A stretch of 64,000 nt of DNA from Labilithrix sp. (GCA_019637155.1 JAHBWE010000014.1:62001-126000), one strand, 5' to 3'. Shown: positions 34,604-44,986, counted from the first letter of the stretch. Notes: generated from the letters alone by a model not told the origin. Numbers and translations: made by a program.

Positions 34604-35326
34604 ATGAAGCGGCAGGTGCTCCTCATTGCGGTGCTCGTCTCGACGAGCGTCTTCGCCTGCAAGCCGAAGGTGGGCGGGAGCTGCAAGGTCGAGACGAAGG
34701 AGACCTGCGTCGACGACAAGAAGGCGCTCGCCTGCCACGACGGCAAGTGGGAGGAGCTCGCGTGCAAGGGGCCGGACGGCTGCTCGAAGGCGACCGGCGA
34801 GCACATCTGCGATCAGTCCGTCGCGGAGGACAAGGACGTCTGCAACCTGAACGACGACCACGTCTGCACTGGCGACAAGAGGGGCATGCTCCAGTGCACG
34901 AAGAACCACTGGACGCTGGTGCAGAGCTGCCTCGGCGATCGCGCGTGCTCGATGGAGAACAAGAAGGTCATCTGCGACAACAGCATCGCGAAGGAAGGGG
35001 ACTCCTGCGGAGAGGAGGAGGACTACGCGTGCTCGATCGACAAGAAGACCGCGCTCGCGTGCCGGAAGGGCGTCTTCGTCCCGGCGAGCCAGTGCAAGGG
35101 CGCGAAGGGCTGCAAGGTCAGCGGGACGAAAGAGGCGGGCTTCAAGGTCGAGTGCGACGACTCGATCGCGGCGCAGGGGGACGTCTGCGAGAAGGAAGAC
35201 CACTACTCCTGCGCGGTCGACGAGAAGGCGATCCTCCGCTGCAAGAACAAGAAGTTCGAGATCGAGGACAAGTGCAAGAGCCGGGAGAAGTGCGCCATCC
35301 GCGGCGGTCAGGTCGGCTGCTACTGA
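34604..35326 (+). CDS. Cysteine-rich repeat lipoprotein
   Basis: 240 residues. Signal with lipobox SVFACK. The mature part is built of four similar modules of about 55 residues, each with the pattern C-x(4)-C-x(10)-C-x(12)-C-x(5)-C-x(8)-C, visible in [51 protein letters not shown] and [17 protein letters not shown]. It is highly charged and likely disulphide-rich and surface-located. No enzyme motif was seen. The gene lies 14 bases after dinB but has its own AGGTCGGACG-type context and starts a two-gene stretch with the metallo-hydrolase. Confidence 0.82.
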   Translation: MKRQVLLIAVLVSTSVFACKPKVGGSCKVETKETCVDDKKALACHDGKWEELACKGPDGCSKATGEHICDQSVAEDKDVCNLNDDHVCTGDKRGMLQCTKNHWTLVQSCLGDRACSMENKKVICDNSIAKEGDSCGEEEDYACSIDKKTALACRKGVFVPASQCKGAKGCKVSGTKEAGFKVECDDSIAAQGDVCEKEDHYSCAVDEKAILRCKNKKFEIEDKCKSREKCAIRGGQVGCY

Positions 35327-35327
35327 C

Positions 35328-36185
35328 ATGGAGCTCGTCTCGCTCGAAGGGAACACGCAGCGCCTCGACGGCGGCGCGATGTTCGGCAACTGCCCGCGCC
35401 CGGTCTGGGAGAAGTGGGCGCCGCCCGACGATCGTCACCGCATCACGCTCGCGTGCCGCGCGCTGCTGGTGAAGGAGCCTCGACGCAACGTCCTCCTCGA
35501 GGCGGGGATCGGCGCGTTCTTCGAGCCGAAGATGCGGGAGCGCTTCGGGGTGCAGGAGGACCGCCACGTCCTCGTCGAGTCGCTCGCGAAGGCGGGCCTG
35601 CGTCCGGACGACGTGGACGTCATCGTCCTCTCGCATCTCCATTTCGATCACGCGGGCGGCCTCCTCACCGCGTGGGAAGAAGGCAAGGCGCCCGCGCTCG
35701 TGTTCCCGAAGGCGTCGTACGTCGTGAGCAAGCGGGGTTGGGAGCGCGCGCGGTCGCCGCACTCGCGCGACCGCGCGTCGTTCATTCCGGAGCTGCAAGG
35801 CCTCCTCGAAGGCACCGGCCGCCTCGAGATCGTGGAGGGCGAGCGCAGCGCGACGCTCGGCGACGCGTACTCGTTCACGATCTCGGAGGGCCACACGCCG
35901 GGCCTGATGCTGACGCGGGTGGAGGGCTGGAGCGAGGGCCCGGTCACGTTCCTCGGCGACCTCGTCCCCGGCGCCCCGTGGGTCCACCTCCCGATCACGA
36001 TGGGCTATGACCGCTATCCGGAGCTGCTCATCGACGAGAAGAAGGCGCTCCTCGACCGCATCGTCGCCGACGACGGCTGGGCGTTCTTCACGCACGATCC
36101 GACCGTCGCCGCGGCGCGCATCGAGAAGGACGCGAAGGGGAAGTACGGCATCGCCGAGCCCCGCGCCCGCCTCGCGCCCACCTGA
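35328..36185 (+). CDS. MBL-fold metallo-hydrolase
   Basis: 285 residues. The HLHFDHAGG metal motif, preceding VDVIVLSHL, marks the fold; further ligands are in EGHTPG and FLGDLVPG. Family relatives include lactonases and AHL-lactonase-like enzymes. [23 protein letters not shown] at the N-terminus fits quinone- or lactone-type members. It is cytoplasmic by sequence, with no signal peptide. It starts two bases after the previous stop, so the lipoprotein and this enzyme are likely one transcript. Substrate unknown. Confidence 0.88.
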   Translation: MELVSLEGNTQRLDGGAMFGNCPRPVWEKWAPPDDRHRITLACRALLVKEPRRNVLLEAGIGAFFEPKMRERFGVQEDRHVLVESLAKAGLRPDDVDVIVLSHLHFDHAGGLLTAWEEGKAPALVFPKASYVVSKRGWERARSPHSRDRASFIPELQGLLEGTGRLEIVEGERSATLGDAYSFTISEGHTPGLMLTRVEGWSEGPVTFLGDLVPGAPWVHLPITMGYDRYPELLIDEKKALLDRIVADDGWAFFTHDPTVAAARIEKDAKGKYGIAEPRARLAPT

Positions 36186-36307
36186 GCCACGAGCCCACCT
36201 GACCCAAGACCTTGGCGTCGACTTGCGCCTTCTTGCCGCAATCGTTTAGCCTCTTCACACGCCGGTTCTCCCGCGAGGAGGTCCGGTTTTTCTTGCGGAG
36301 GCGCCTT

Positions 36308-38524
36308 ATGAATCGTGGCCACCATCGTCGGCTCGTCCCGTGCCTTCAGGCACTCGTCACCCTCGCGACGGTCGCGGCGCTCGTCCACTGCGGCGGCGGC
36401 GAGCTCCCGCCCGCGGCGGGTGAAGACCCGGTCGACTCGGGCCCGCCGGACGTCGTCGGCGGCGGCGGCGCGGTCACCATCCTCGACGTCGACCTACAGG
36501 CCGGCCTCACCTTCGGCGAGAACGGCTTCACGGACTGCGGCGGTCAAGCGAGCTCGAAGTCGATCATCCTCCAGAACACGCTCAACGACGTCGTGAACTA
36601 CCAGGCCGAGATCGTGGTCGGAAAGACCGCGTACACCGTAACCCCAGACAAGGGCGGCATCCCCGCGCGCGGCCAGGCGACGCTCCAGATCGTTCCGGCC
36701 GCGATCCCGCAGGAGGCTGAAGTGACGACGGACCTCTTCGCCGGCACGCTCGAGATCCGCTACCCCGGCCGCGGGACGCCGACGCAGATCCGCCTCCACC
36801 AGACCGCGCGCGGCGCGATCGTCTCGATGGCGGCGAACAGCTACGCGCTCGGCTCGGTCAAGGTCGGCGAGAAGAAGTCGCTCCCGATCAACCTCACGAA
36901 CGCCGGCAACATGGAGGTGACGGCGACGCTCGCGGTCGGCACGCCGGTCTACACGGTCGGGAACGCGCCGAGCACGCCGGTGCCGCTCAAGCCCGGCGTG
37001 GCCGAGTCGCGCCTCATCGAGTTCGCGCCGCTCACCGCCGGCGATGCGCCGGACACGCTCGCGATCTCGTTCAACCCGTCCGCCGTGCACTGCAAGGCTC
37101 CGCCGTTCAGCGCGGCGGTCACCGGGACGGGGACGACCGGCGTCGGCCTCACGCCGGGCGCGCTCGACTTCGGCGACGTCAACTGCGGGACGACGGCGCC
37201 GCCGCAAGACCTCACGATCTCGAGCACGATCGCGATGACCTTCACGGCGTCGCTCGACAAGGGCGGCGCGTCCGCGTTCTCGCTCGCGGACGCGGCCGAC
37301 ACCCCGATCGTCCAGGGCGCCGAGATCGAGATCCCTCCCGCCTCGACCTACAAGCTGCGGGTCGTGCCGAAGCCGATTCCCCCTGTTTCTCCGATAACGG
37401 CGAATTTCTACGGAGACAACCTCCGCATCACGACGAACGTCCCCGGCGACACGCCGAAGACGATCCCCGTGCGGATGGGCGCGAAGGGGGCGATCCTCGC
37501 GTTCACGCCCGCCGGCGGCATCACGGTCACGGGCACCGACATCAACGCGATCGCCCAGACGAACTTCTCGCTCAGCAACACGGGCAACGTGCAGATCCCG
37601 TATCAGATCAAGCTGGTCAACCCGAACGGCCAGCCGTTCAGCGGACCCGACGGCACGTTCGGGATCGGCAACCAGACGACGGTGAACGGCAACGCCAATA
37701 TCGGAGCGACGGCGCTCGTGCTCAACACGAAGGCGCCCCCGACGTACAGCACGACGATCGAAGGAGCGCTCGAGCTGAGCGTGACGACGAGCGCGACGGC
37801 CGCCCTCTGCGCCGATCTCCCCGCGCGCTACAACGTAACGTCGCGGACGAACGCAGGCACGTCGATCACGCTGACGCCTCCCGCGCTCCAGTTCGGCGAG
37901 GTCCTCTGCGGGACGACGGCTCCGCCGCAGACCGTGACGCTGAAGAGCGTGGTCGCGACGACGTTCGCCCCCGACCTGGTGAAGGGCGAGAACTCCCCGT
38001 ACATCCTGAAGAACAACGGTACGCCGCTCACGCTCGGTCAGGACATCCCGATCGCGGCCGGCGCCGAGTACGTCATCACGGTGGAGCCGAAGCCGATGCC
38101 GGCGCGCCCGCTGATCGGCACGACGGACAACGGCTTCGGCGACACGATGACGATCAAGAGCCCGGTCGACGCGACGAAGAACTACGAGCTCCGGCAGACG
38201 GCGAAGGGGGCGATCCTCGTCTTCTCGCCCACCGTGATGCCCCAGCCGCTCGGTAACCCGCCGACGGTGCCGGCCGAGTCGCGCGCGTTCATCCTGCGCA
38301 ACAACGGCAATCAGACCGCCCACTACACCTTGACCACGAGCGGGTCGATCTCGACCAACATCCCCACCGGCAGCGCTCCGCGCGGCGACACGAACGGCGT
38401 CGTCACGGGCGTCGGCAGCGGCCGGATCACCGTGTCGCTGACGTCGCCCCAGCCGGCGCCGCCCGCCGAGCCGACGACCCTCTGCGCCGACCTGCCGGGC
38501 GACCTCATCATCGGCGCGCCCTGA
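36308..38524 (+). CDS. Large lipoprotein with tandem beta-sandwich (ASH-like/choice-of-anchor D) domains
   Basis: 738 residues from ATG 36308, which follows GGAGGCGCC and begins the signal (ALVHCGGG lipobox). An in-frame ATG at 36212 is unlikely. The mature protein has several similar beta domains of about 110 residues. Two of them carry nearly the same hallmark, LDFGDVNCGTTAPPQ and LQFGEVLCGTTAPPQ, followed by similar tails ending in VxPKPxP. Such domains occur in secreted proteins that decorate the cell surface. The segment GARGAILxF recurs (KGAILAFTPAG, KGAILVFSPTV). Function is unknown. Confidence 0.85.
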   Translation: MNRGHHRRLVPCLQALVTLATVAALVHCGGGELPPAAGEDPVDSGPPDVVGGGGAVTILDVDLQAGLTFGENGFTDCGGQASSKSIILQNTLNDVVNYQAEIVVGKTAYTVTPDKGGIPARGQATLQIVPAAIPQEAEVTTDLFAGTLEIRYPGRGTPTQIRLHQTARGAIVSMAANSYALGSVKVGEKKSLPINLTNAGNMEVTATLAVGTPVYTVGNAPSTPVPLKPGVAESRLIEFAPLTAGDAPDTLAISFNPSAVHCKAPPFSAAVTGTGTTGVGLTPGALDFGDVNCGTTAPPQDLTISSTIAMTFTASLDKGGASAFSLADAADTPIVQGAEIEIPPASTYKLRVVPKPIPPVSPITANFYGDNLRITTNVPGDTPKTIPVRMGAKGAILAFTPAGGITVTGTDINAIAQTNFSLSNTGNVQIPYQIKLVNPNGQPFSGPDGTFGIGNQTTVNGNANIGATALVLNTKAPPTYSTTIEGALELSVTTSATAALCADLPARYNVTSRTNAGTSITLTPPALQFGEVLCGTTAPPQTVTLKSVVATTFAPDLVKGENSPYILKNNGTPLTLGQDIPIAAGAEYVITVEPKPMPARPLIGTTDNGFGDTMTIKSPVDATKNYELRQTAKGAILVFSPTVMPQPLGNPPTVPAESRAFILRNNGNQTAHYTLTTSGSISTNIPTGSAPRGDTNGVVTGVGSGRITVSLTSPQPAPPAEPTTLCADLPGDLIIGAP

Positions 38525-38545
38525 GCGCGAGGCGCGCCGAGCGCG

Positions 38546-39514
38546 TCAGCTCGTCTTGATGCGTTCGGCGAGCTTCTTTTCGAGATCGACGATGGCCTTG
38601 GTGAAGCCTTCGATGCCTTCGGAGAGCTTGTCCTTGGCCATCTGATCTTTGTCGTGCATCTCGCGGAAGATCTGCTCGTTCATCTCGATCTTCGGGACGG
38701 CCTTCGCCTTGGCCTTTTCGGGATCGAGCTTGCGCGGGAGGTCGCCCGTCGCGGCCTCGAGCTCGCCTAGGAGCGCAGGGGAGATCGTGAGGAGATCGCA
38801 GCCGGCGAGCTCCGTGATCTCGCCCATGTTGCGGAAGCTCGCGCCCATCACCTCGGTCTTGTAGCCGTGGTGCTTGTAGTACTCGTAGATGCCCGTGACG
38901 CTGATGACGCCGGGATCCTCCGCCGGCGCGTACTCCGTCTTGCCGGTCGACTTCTTGTACCAGTCGAGGATGCGGCCCACGAACGGTGAGATGAGCGTGA
39001 CCTTCGCCTCCGCGCACGCCACCGCCTGATGCATGCCGAAGAGGAGGGTCAGGTTGCAGTGGATGCCCTCCTTCTCGAGTAGCGAAGCCGCCTGGATGCC
39101 CTCCCACGTCGACGCGAGCTTGATGAGGATGCGCTCGCGGCCCACGCCGAGCTTCTCGTACGCAGCGATGATGTGGTGCGCCTTCTCGATCGACGCCGCC
39201 TTGTCGTAGCTGAGGCGCGCGTCGACCTCGGTCGAGACTCGGCCCGGGATGATCTTCAGGATGCGCGCGCCGAACTCCACCGCGAGGCGATCGACCGCCG
39301 CCTTCGCGACGTCCTCGACCGAGCCGCGCGTCTCCTTCTTCGCCCACGTGAGGCCCTCGTCGACGATCTTCGCGTACGCCTCCATCCCCGCTGCGGCGGT
39401 GATGAGCGACGGGTTCGTCGTCGCGTCGCGCGGCTTGAACTTCTCGACGGAGTTGAAGTCGCCCGTGTCCGCGACGACCACGGTCATGCCCTTGAGCTGC
39501 TCGAGGAGGTTCAT
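38546..39514 (-). CDS. tal: Transaldolase
   Basis: 322 residues, full length for class I transaldolase B. The Schiff-base lysine is K132 in [21 protein letters not shown] and [11 protein letters not shown] are further family signatures. It swaps dihydroxyacetone units between sedoheptulose-7-phosphate and glyceraldehyde-3-phosphate in the pentose phosphate pathway. The gene stands alone, convergent with the lipoprotein gene, with 21 bases between the stops. The upstream 250-base gap holds a small GNA-type hairpin. Confidence 0.97.
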   Translation of the reverse strand: MNLLEQLKGMTVVVADTGDFNSVEKFKPRDATTNPSLITAAAGMEAYAKIVDEGLTWAKKETRGSVEDVAKAAVDRLAVEFGARILKIIPGRVSTEVDARLSYDKAASIEKAHHIIAAYEKLGVGRERILIKLASTWEGIQAASLLEKEGIHCNLTLLFGMHQAVACAEAKVTLISPFVGRILDWYKKSTGKTEYAPAEDPGVISVTGIYEYYKHHGYKTEVMGASFRNMGEITELAGCDLLTISPALLGELEAATGDLPRKLDPEKAKAKAVPKIEMNEQIFREMHDKDQMAKDKLSEGIEGFTKAIVDLEKKLAERIKTS

Positions 39515-39541
39515 GACCTTTGGCTTACCACAGTCTTGTTC

Positions 39542-39562
39542 GAGCGGGGCTCCGCCCCTCTC
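39542..39562. repeat. Small TCC-loop hairpin in intergenic region
   Basis: GGGGC-TCC-GCCCC (39546-39558) forms a five-base-pair stem with a three-base loop, extended outward by GAG/CTC across a mismatch. On the other strand it reads GCGGAGC, the same kind of GNA mini-hairpin as those at 50243-50362. It lies about 30 bases upstream of the transaldolase start on that gene's 5' side; the rest of 39515-39765 shows nothing recognisable. Confidence 0.4.
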
Positions 39563-39765
39563 GCGCTCGCCGCCCCCGGACCCCCGCAGACGAGAGAGAA
39601 AGCGTCACATGGTGCTTTTGGCATCGTCCCCGGCATCGTCCCCGGCGCTTGCGCGCGGAGGGCGCACGCGCGCACATCGATGGACTTCTAGCGGTGCTTA
39701 CGAAAGCGCCACGTTTTCCGGCCATTACTTGGCCCGACGGCGCGCGGGTTGCTGTCTTCGTGAGC

Positions 39766-40185
39766 ATGACGCGCCCTCTCCTCGTTGCTCTCACTGCCCT
39801 GGCCGCCACGACGACCACGAGCCTCGCGGGGGCGACGGAGTCGCCGGCGCCCATCGCCGTCGGCGAAGTCGCAGCCGACGCGGCGAGCGCGGACGTCGCG
39901 TCGCTCCGGGACACCGCCGAAGGCGAGATCCGGCAGATCGACACCTCGAAGCTCAAGCGCCGCTACGTGGTCTCCTTCTCCGTCGCGCGCGCCGCCGCCG
40001 GCGACGCCGTCGCGTGCACCGCGAACGCGATCCTGCGCGACGCGAAGACCGGCGCGATGATCGCGATCATCGAGGCCGGCGCCCACGCCGCGGGCACCAC
40101 CTCCGACGAGGCCGCGAAGCGCGTCGCCCACGCCGCCGTGCGCTCCGCGATGCGCCGCATCCCCACCGCCCTCGGCGCGAAGTAG
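39766..40185 (+). CDS. Small secreted protein of unknown function
   Basis: 139 residues from ATG 39766; a GTG at 39760 would add two residues. A signal peptide (RPLLVALTALAATTTTSLAGA) is followed by a compact domain with two cysteine-poor segments: KLKRRYVVSFSVARAAAG and ILRDAKTGAMIAIIEAGAHAAG, ending in AAVRSAMRRIPTALGAK. The latter looks like a conserved helix. No family was recognised. It is convergent with the TAXI gene. Confidence 0.7.
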   Translation: MTRPLLVALTALAATTTTSLAGATESPAPIAVGEVAADAASADVASLRDTAEGEIRQIDTSKLKRRYVVSFSVARAAAGDAVACTANAILRDAKTGAMIAIIEAGAHAAGTTSDEAAKRVAHAAVRSAMRRIPTALGAK

Positions 40186-40224
40186 CCCCCGCGCCGCGAC
40201 CCGCGCGCCCCCCACCCCCCGCGA

Positions 40225-41571
40225 CTACGCGCGCGCCCGCAGCTGGCGGAGCAGGTCGTCCTCGATCGCGCGGAGGCCCTCCTGCAGCACGCGGAACGCC
40301 TCGTTCGCCTCGAGGCGCTCCGAGGCGAGCTCGCCGAGGGCCTTGGCCTCCGTCTCGTTCAACGCGCGCAGGAGCTCCTCGAGCTCCGTCGTCGTCGTCG
40401 CCGCGCGCGCGCTCTTCGTGAGCTCGGCGAGGTTCGCGAAGTACAGCTCGATGCGCCCCTTCTGCGAGCGCTTCCGCCACGCGTGGAGCGCGGTGACGCC
40501 CGACCAGCCGATGCCCGCGACCGCGAGGAGGAAGCTGAAATACTCCGCGTTCTGCTCGAAGACCGAGGGCTCGTTGCGCCGGAGGTAGCGATCGGCGCCG
40601 GGGTGGACCGGGTACGGCGCCTCCGCCGGATCGAACTTCTCGCTGAGCTGCGCGAGGAGCTTCTCCTTCTGCGCGAGCCGCAGCTTGTTCGCGAAGAGGC
40701 TCTGCGTGAGGTCGTAGACGAGGTCGTCGTCGAGGTCCTCGCGCACGACGAGGAGCGCGCGCACGCTGACGGTGCCGACCGGCTCGACCGGTTTGTCGCC
40801 GTAGGTCCGCTCCGGGACGACGGCGGAGAGGAGGTACGGCGCGTCGACGTGGATGCCGTCGATCGGCCCGCCGACCTTGTCCGGCGGACCGAGCGAGAGG
40901 AGGGAGAGCTCCGGCCGCGCGAGCATGCGCTCCACCACCGGCGCGCGCAGGCCGGCGACGACGAACACCGCGTCGATCTCGCCCTTCTCGAGCTGCGTCG
41001 CGGCGTCGAGCGGCGGCATGTTCAGCGCGGTGATGCGTGTCTTGTCGATCTTGAAATGTTCGAGCACCTGCCACGCGATCTGCTCGGTGCCGCTCGCGGC
41101 GGGGCCGATCGCGACGCGCTTGTTCGCGAGGTCGCCCGGCGTCGCGATGTTCGCGCCCGCGCGGACGACGACCTGGAGCGTCTCCGGGTAGAGCGGCGCG
41201 ATGAGGCGCACGTGCTCCCCTTCGAGCTCCTGCCCCGTGCTGTTGTTCGACACCAGCGCGAGCTCGACCTCCTTCTTCTCGAGCATGTCGATCGAGAACG
41301 GAGAGCCCTTGCTCTCGATCACCGTCAGCCGGACGTTCGGGTGCTCGCGTTGCACGTTCCTCGCCAGCTCGACGCCGAGCGGCAGGAACGTCCCGCCCTT
41401 CTGGCCCGTCGCGATGCGGAGCTCCGTCGTTCGTCCGCGGCGGATGAAGAGGAAGACCGCCACGAGGGCGACCGCGAGCAGGACCCCGATCGCGACGACG
41501 CGACCGCGCCTCCGCGGCGGGGGCGCGGCCGGGACCGGCGGCGGCGGCACGGTGGGGACCTTGGCCGGCAT
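40225..41571 (-). CDS. TAXI-family TRAP-type solute-binding protein with membrane anchors
   Basis: 448 residues. A Pro-rich leader and one helix (VVAIGVLLAVALVAVFLFI) precede the binding domain, which opens with LRIATGQKGGTFLPLGVELA and contains VSNNSTG and KRVAIGPAASGTEQIA, the TAXI pattern for carboxylate ligands. After about residue 350 comes a second helix (FSFLLAVAGIGWSGVTALHAW) and a charged coiled-coil tail. The tail is not usual for simple binding proteins and suggests a sensor-like or docking role. The ATG overlaps the POTRA gene stop (TGATG). No TRAP membrane subunit is present in the window. Confidence 0.85.
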   Translation of the reverse strand: MPAKVPTVPPPPVPAAPPPRRRGRVVAIGVLLAVALVAVFLFIRRGRTTELRIATGQKGGTFLPLGVELARNVQREHPNVRLTVIESKGSPFSIDMLEKKEVELALVSNNSTGQELEGEHVRLIAPLYPETLQVVVRAGANIATPGDLANKRVAIGPAASGTEQIAWQVLEHFKIDKTRITALNMPPLDAATQLEKGEIDAVFVVAGLRAPVVERMLARPELSLLSLGPPDKVGGPIDGIHVDAPYLLSAVVPERTYGDKPVEPVGTVSVRALLVVREDLDDDLVYDLTQSLFANKLRLAQKEKLLAQLSEKFDPAEAPYPVHPGADRYLRRNEPSVFEQNAEYFSFLLAVAGIGWSGVTALHAWRKRSQKGRIELYFANLAELTKSARAATTTTELEELLRALNETEAKALGELASERLEANEAFRVLQEGLRAIEDDLLRQLRARA

Positions 41572-42677
41572 CAGCTCCCTCCTTCGATCTCGCGCAGCTC
41601 GATCTCGATCTCGATCGTCTTCGCCTTCTGATCCGTCTTCGTGAGCGGGTTCACCTCGACCTTCTTCCCCCGCTTCGCGAAGAGCTCGCGGATGCGCGCG
41701 ATGTCCGCCTGCAACATGCTCCGGTCGAAGACCGCCTTCGTCCGCGTCTTCATCGCCGCGCGGAGCTCACCCTCGAGCTTGTCCGCCGGCGCGCCGCTGA
41801 AGCTCACCTTGCCGACGCTGAACCGCTCGCCCTCTTGCACCGGCCACGTCACCGTGACCGCGCCGTCCGCCGCCACGTCGCGCTGGAGCTCCTCCATCCG
41901 CACGTTCACGTAGCCGCGATCGTAGTAGGCGTTCACGATCCGCTGCGCCGCCTGCGCCAGCGCGGTGGGATTCCACGCGCTCCCCGGCGTGAGCCCGCTC
42001 AGCGCGCGGAGCTCCGCCTCGGAGAGCTTCGTCGTCCCCGGGAACGAGATCTTCGCGAGCTTCCACGGCGTGCCCTCCACGACCTTGAAGCGCACGCGCA
42101 CGAAGCCCGGCTTCGTCGGCTCCGTCACGAAGGTGACCTTCGCCGCGCCGTACCCGTGGAGGTGGTACTCGCTCTCGATCTTGTCGGCCGCGGCGGCGAG
42201 GACGAAGCGGTCAATCGGCTTGTCGTACTCGACCGGGCTCGTCATCTGCGCGGCGGACGCGCCGTCGTAGACGACCTCCTCGACGCGCGGGCGCTCGGTG
42301 AGGACCACGTGCACGAGCGCGCCGTTGCCCCGCTTCTCCGCGCCGATCGCGACGTCGTCGAAGAGCCTCGTCGCGACGAGCGCCTCGATCGAGGCGCGCA
42401 CCTCCTCCGTCGCGAGCGGCGCGCCGATCCGGAACGTGAGCGCGCGCTCGACCTCGGCGCGGTTCGCGTCGCTCGCGCCGTACGTGCACACGCGCTCGAT
42501 CGCGAGCGACAGCGGCGCGGCGGGCTCGAGGTCCTCGGCGGCGAGCTTCGGGGCGGCGGAGGGGCAGCTCGTCACGACGGTAGTGCCTTCACGCGTCTTT
42601 GGCGATGCTGGCGATTTGGGCGGATTGGACGAGCAGGCGACGAGCAGCGCCGCGCCGGCGACGAGCGCGCGCTTCAC
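41571..42677 (-). CDS. POTRA-domain lipoprotein without beta-barrel
   Basis: 368 residues from GTG 42677, which overlaps the SurA-like stop (GTGA). The signal ends in LLVACSS, so it is lipidated. The mature part shows at least three POTRA repeats: [30 protein letters not shown], then [26 protein letters not shown] with [11 protein letters not shown], then [20 protein letters not shown] with [14 protein letters not shown]. In BamA, TamA and two-partner secretion proteins POTRA domains precede a barrel; here the protein ends after them. It could recruit client proteins in the periplasm with the chaperone encoded upstream. Confidence 0.82.
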   Translation of the reverse strand: MKRALVAGAALLVACSSNPPKSPASPKTREGTTVVTSCPSAAPKLAAEDLEPAAPLSLAIERVCTYGASDANRAEVERALTFRIGAPLATEEVRASIEALVATRLFDDVAIGAEKRGNGALVHVVLTERPRVEEVVYDGASAAQMTSPVEYDKPIDRFVLAAAADKIESEYHLHGYGAAKVTFVTEPTKPGFVRVRFKVVEGTPWKLAKISFPGTTKLSEAELRALSGLTPGSAWNPTALAQAAQRIVNAYYDRGYVNVRMEELQRDVAADGAVTVTWPVQEGERFSVGKVSFSGAPADKLEGELRAAMKTRTKAVFDRSMLQADIARIRELFAKRGKKVEVNPLTKTDQKAKTIEIEIELREIEGGS

Positions 42678-43252
42678 CACCGCACCTCGATGAACGACTC
42701 GCCGCGGAGCTCCTGGAGCAGCTTCTTCTTCTCCTCCGTGAGCAGCGCCTCCACCGCCGCCTTCTTCTCCTCCTCCGTCCCCGTCACCGGCGCCTGCACG
42801 CGCGGACGCACGACGAAGCTCGTCCACTTGGCCTCCATCAGCTGCCGCCGCAGCTCCGCGCGGTAGGTCTCCTCGCTGAACCCCTGCGCGCGGACCGACG
42901 CGAAGAGCGTGGCCCGATCCGTCTTCGCGCTCCTGGCGATCTCGTCGATCGCGGCCTCGATCTCGTGCTTCTCGACCCCGATGTGGACGCGCGCGCAGTC
43001 CTTCTCGACGAGCTTGTCGTCGATCATCTCGTCGAGGACCTGGCGCGCCAGCTCGAGGTGGCGCTTCGGATTGCTCATGTTCCGCTTCGCGAGGAGGGCG
43101 ACGTGCGGCCGCGTCCGCGCGACGACGTCGGAGCGGTAGATCGTGTACGCGTCGATCTGCGCGACGATGCGATCGAGGAGCACCGGCGTCTCGGCCTGCG
43201 CGAGCGACGGTGCGAGGAGGACGGCGGCGAGGACGGCGATGCGGCGGAGCAC
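42674..43252 (-). CDS. SurA N-terminal-type periplasmic chaperone
   Basis: 192 residues from GTG 43252. A signal peptide ([14 protein letters not shown]) is followed by the SurA_N region: [38 protein letters not shown] and [19 protein letters not shown]. The parvulin isomerase domains of SurA are absent, so only the client-binding module remains. It ends with a short helical tail. First gene of a three-gene operon with the POTRA lipoprotein and TAXI protein, and divergent from fumC. Confidence 0.83.
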   Translation of the reverse strand: MLRRIAVLAAVLLAPSLAQAETPVLLDRIVAQIDAYTIYRSDVVARTRPHVALLAKRNMSNPKRHLELARQVLDEMIDDKLVEKDCARVHIGVEKHEIEAAIDEIARSAKTDRATLFASVRAQGFSEETYRAELRRQLMEAKWTSFVVRPRVQAPVTGTEEEKKAAVEALLTEEKKKLLQELRGESFIEVRW

Positions 43253-43312
43253 GGTGCCGCATCTTCTTCGAGACCACCTGCGCTGTCACGCGAGAGTGGT
43301 AGGAACGGAAGG

Positions 43313-44698
43313 ATGACGGCGACGCGGACGGAGCACGACACGATGGGGGAGATCGAGGTGCCGGCGGATCGGTACTGGGGGGCGCAGACCGAGCGCTCGC
43401 GGCGCAACTTCGCGATCGGAGGGCAACGGTTCGCCCCCGCCGTCGTCCACGCGTTCGGGATCGTCAAGAAGGCGGCCGCGCTCGTGAACGAGGACCTCGG
43501 CAAGCTCGACGCCGAGCGCGCCGGCGCGATCGCGCGCGCCGCCGACGAGGTCATCTCCGGCGCGCTCGACGATCACTTCCCGCTCGTCGTCTGGCAGACC
43601 GGGAGCGGGACGCAGACGAACATGAACGCGAACGAGGTCATCGCGCACCGCGCCGCGATGCTGCTCGACGACGCGGCGACCAAGATCGAGATCCACCCGA
43701 ACGACCACGTGAACATGTCGCAGTCGTCGAACGACGCGTTCCCCACCGTGATGCACGTCGCGGTCGCGACGCGGATCCGGACGCGCCTCCTCCCCGCGCT
43801 CGACGGCCTCCGCGCCGCGATCGAGGAGCGCGCCGCCCGCTTCGCCGGCGTCGTGAAGATCGGGCGCACGCACATGATGGACGCGACGCCGCTCACGGTG
43901 GGGCAGGAGATGAGCGGATGGGCGGCGCAGCTCGCGGCGGCGGAGCAGGCGATCGGCCTCGCGCTGAACGGCCTCTACGACCTCGCGCTCGGCGGCACCG
44001 CGGTCGGCACCGGCCTCAACGCGCACCCCGACTTCGCGCCGCGCGTCGCGGCGAAGATCGCCGAGCTCACGAGCGCGCCCTACCGCAGCGCGCCGAACAA
44101 GTTCGCGGCGCTCGCCGGCCACGACGCGCTCGTCGCGACGAGCTCCGCGCTGCGCCTCCTCGCCACCGCCGGCATGAAGCTCGGCAACGACGTGCGCCTC
44201 CTCGCGAGCGGTCCGCGCGCCGGCCTCGCCGAGCTCCTCCTCCCCGAGAACGAGCCGGGCAGCTCGATCATGCCGGGGAAGGTGAACCCGACCCAGGCCG
44301 AGGCGCTCACGATGGTGTGCGCGCAGGTCATGGGCAACGACGTCACGGTCGGCATCGCCGGCGCGAGCGGGCACCTCCAGCTCAACGTGTTCAAGCCCGT
44401 CATCGTCCACAACGTCCTCGAGAGCGTGGAGCTCCTCGCCGACGCGTGCGAGAGCTTCCGCGATCACTGCGTCGTGGGGATGGAGCCCAACCTCCCCGCG
44501 ATCCGGCGCCACCTCGAGAGCTCGCTCATGCTCGTGACCGCGCTCGCCCCCCTCGTCGGCTACGCCGCCGCCGCGAAGATCGCGAAGAAGGCGCACGCCG
44601 ACGGCACCACCCTGAAGGAGGCCGCCCTCTCCCTCGGCCTCGTCACCGCAGACCAGTTCGACGACCTCGTTCGCCCCGAGACGATGACGCATCCGTAG
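43313..44698 (+). CDS. fumC: Fumarate hydratase class II
   Basis: 461 residues. The signature [16 protein letters not shown] is present, with [16 protein letters not shown] and [18 protein letters not shown] also typical. It hydrates fumarate to L-malate in the citric acid cycle without an iron-sulphur cluster. ATG 43313 is chosen with GGAACGGAAGG upstream. It stands alone; the aconitase gene 660 bases downstream on the same strand acts in the same cycle. Confidence 0.97.
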   Translation: MTATRTEHDTMGEIEVPADRYWGAQTERSRRNFAIGGQRFAPAVVHAFGIVKKAAALVNEDLGKLDAERAGAIARAADEVISGALDDHFPLVVWQTGSGTQTNMNANEVIAHRAAMLLDDAATKIEIHPNDHVNMSQSSNDAFPTVMHVAVATRIRTRLLPALDGLRAAIEERAARFAGVVKIGRTHMMDATPLTVGQEMSGWAAQLAAAEQAIGLALNGLYDLALGGTAVGTGLNAHPDFAPRVAAKIAELTSAPYRSAPNKFAALAGHDALVATSSALRLLATAGMKLGNDVRLLASGPRAGLAELLLPENEPGSSIMPGKVNPTQAEALTMVCAQVMGNDVTVGIAGASGHLQLNVFKPVIVHNVLESVELLADACESFRDHCVVGMEPNLPAIRRHLESSLMLVTALAPLVGYAAAAKIAKKAHADGTTLKEAALSLGLVTADQFDDLVRPETMTHP

Positions 44699-44720
44699 CG
44701 GCGCTTGCCGACGGCATGGC

Positions 44721-44748
44721 ATGCGCATACCATGCGCATACCATGCGC
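44721..44748 (+). promoter_or_regulatory. Tandem palindromic repeat at ccdA start (candidate autoregulation operator)
   Basis: ATGCGCATACC occurs twice in perfect tandem (44721-44731, 44732-44742) and a third partial copy ATGCGC includes the ccdA start codon (44743). Each full copy contains ATGCGCAT, a perfect 8-base palindrome. The period is 11 bases. Toxin-antitoxin operons are usually repressed by their own complex, so this is a good operator candidate. Confidence 0.6.
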
Positions 44749-44982
44749 CTCACCGGAGCCAAGCGTTCGGTCAACCTCTCGCTGAACGCAGCCCTCGTCG
44801 CGCGTGCACGACGAATCACCGACAACCTCTCCGCCGAGGTCGAGACCCTGCTCGCCGATTTCGTGGCCAAGAACGAGGCGTTGCACAACGCCGAGGGGGA
44901 GCAGCTACGCCGCACGGCGACCGCATGGGACGACTTCACCGCACGGCACGGCTCCCTCGCCGACGAGTTCTCTCCGCTCTGA
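44743..44982 (+). CDS. ccdA: Antitoxin of the CcdA family
   Basis: 79 residues. The N-terminus (AKRSVNLSLNAALVARARRI) is the ribbon-helix-helix DNA-binding part of CcdA, with the family's NLSAEVETLLADFV helix next. The C-terminal region (ALHNAEGEQLRRTATAWDDFTARHG) contains the Trp-Asp-Phe stretch that wraps the toxin. It neutralises CcdB and represses its own operon. The toxin start lies five bases after its stop. Confidence 0.9.
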   Translation: MRLTGAKRSVNLSLNAALVARARRITDNLSAEVETLLADFVAKNEALHNAEGEQLRRTATAWDDFTARHGSLADEFSPL

Positions 44983-44986
44983 TCTG

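Noticed and set aside
40225-41571. Complete TRAP transporter
   Set aside because: Only the TAXI binding protein is present; no DctM/DctQ-like membrane subunits are nearby.
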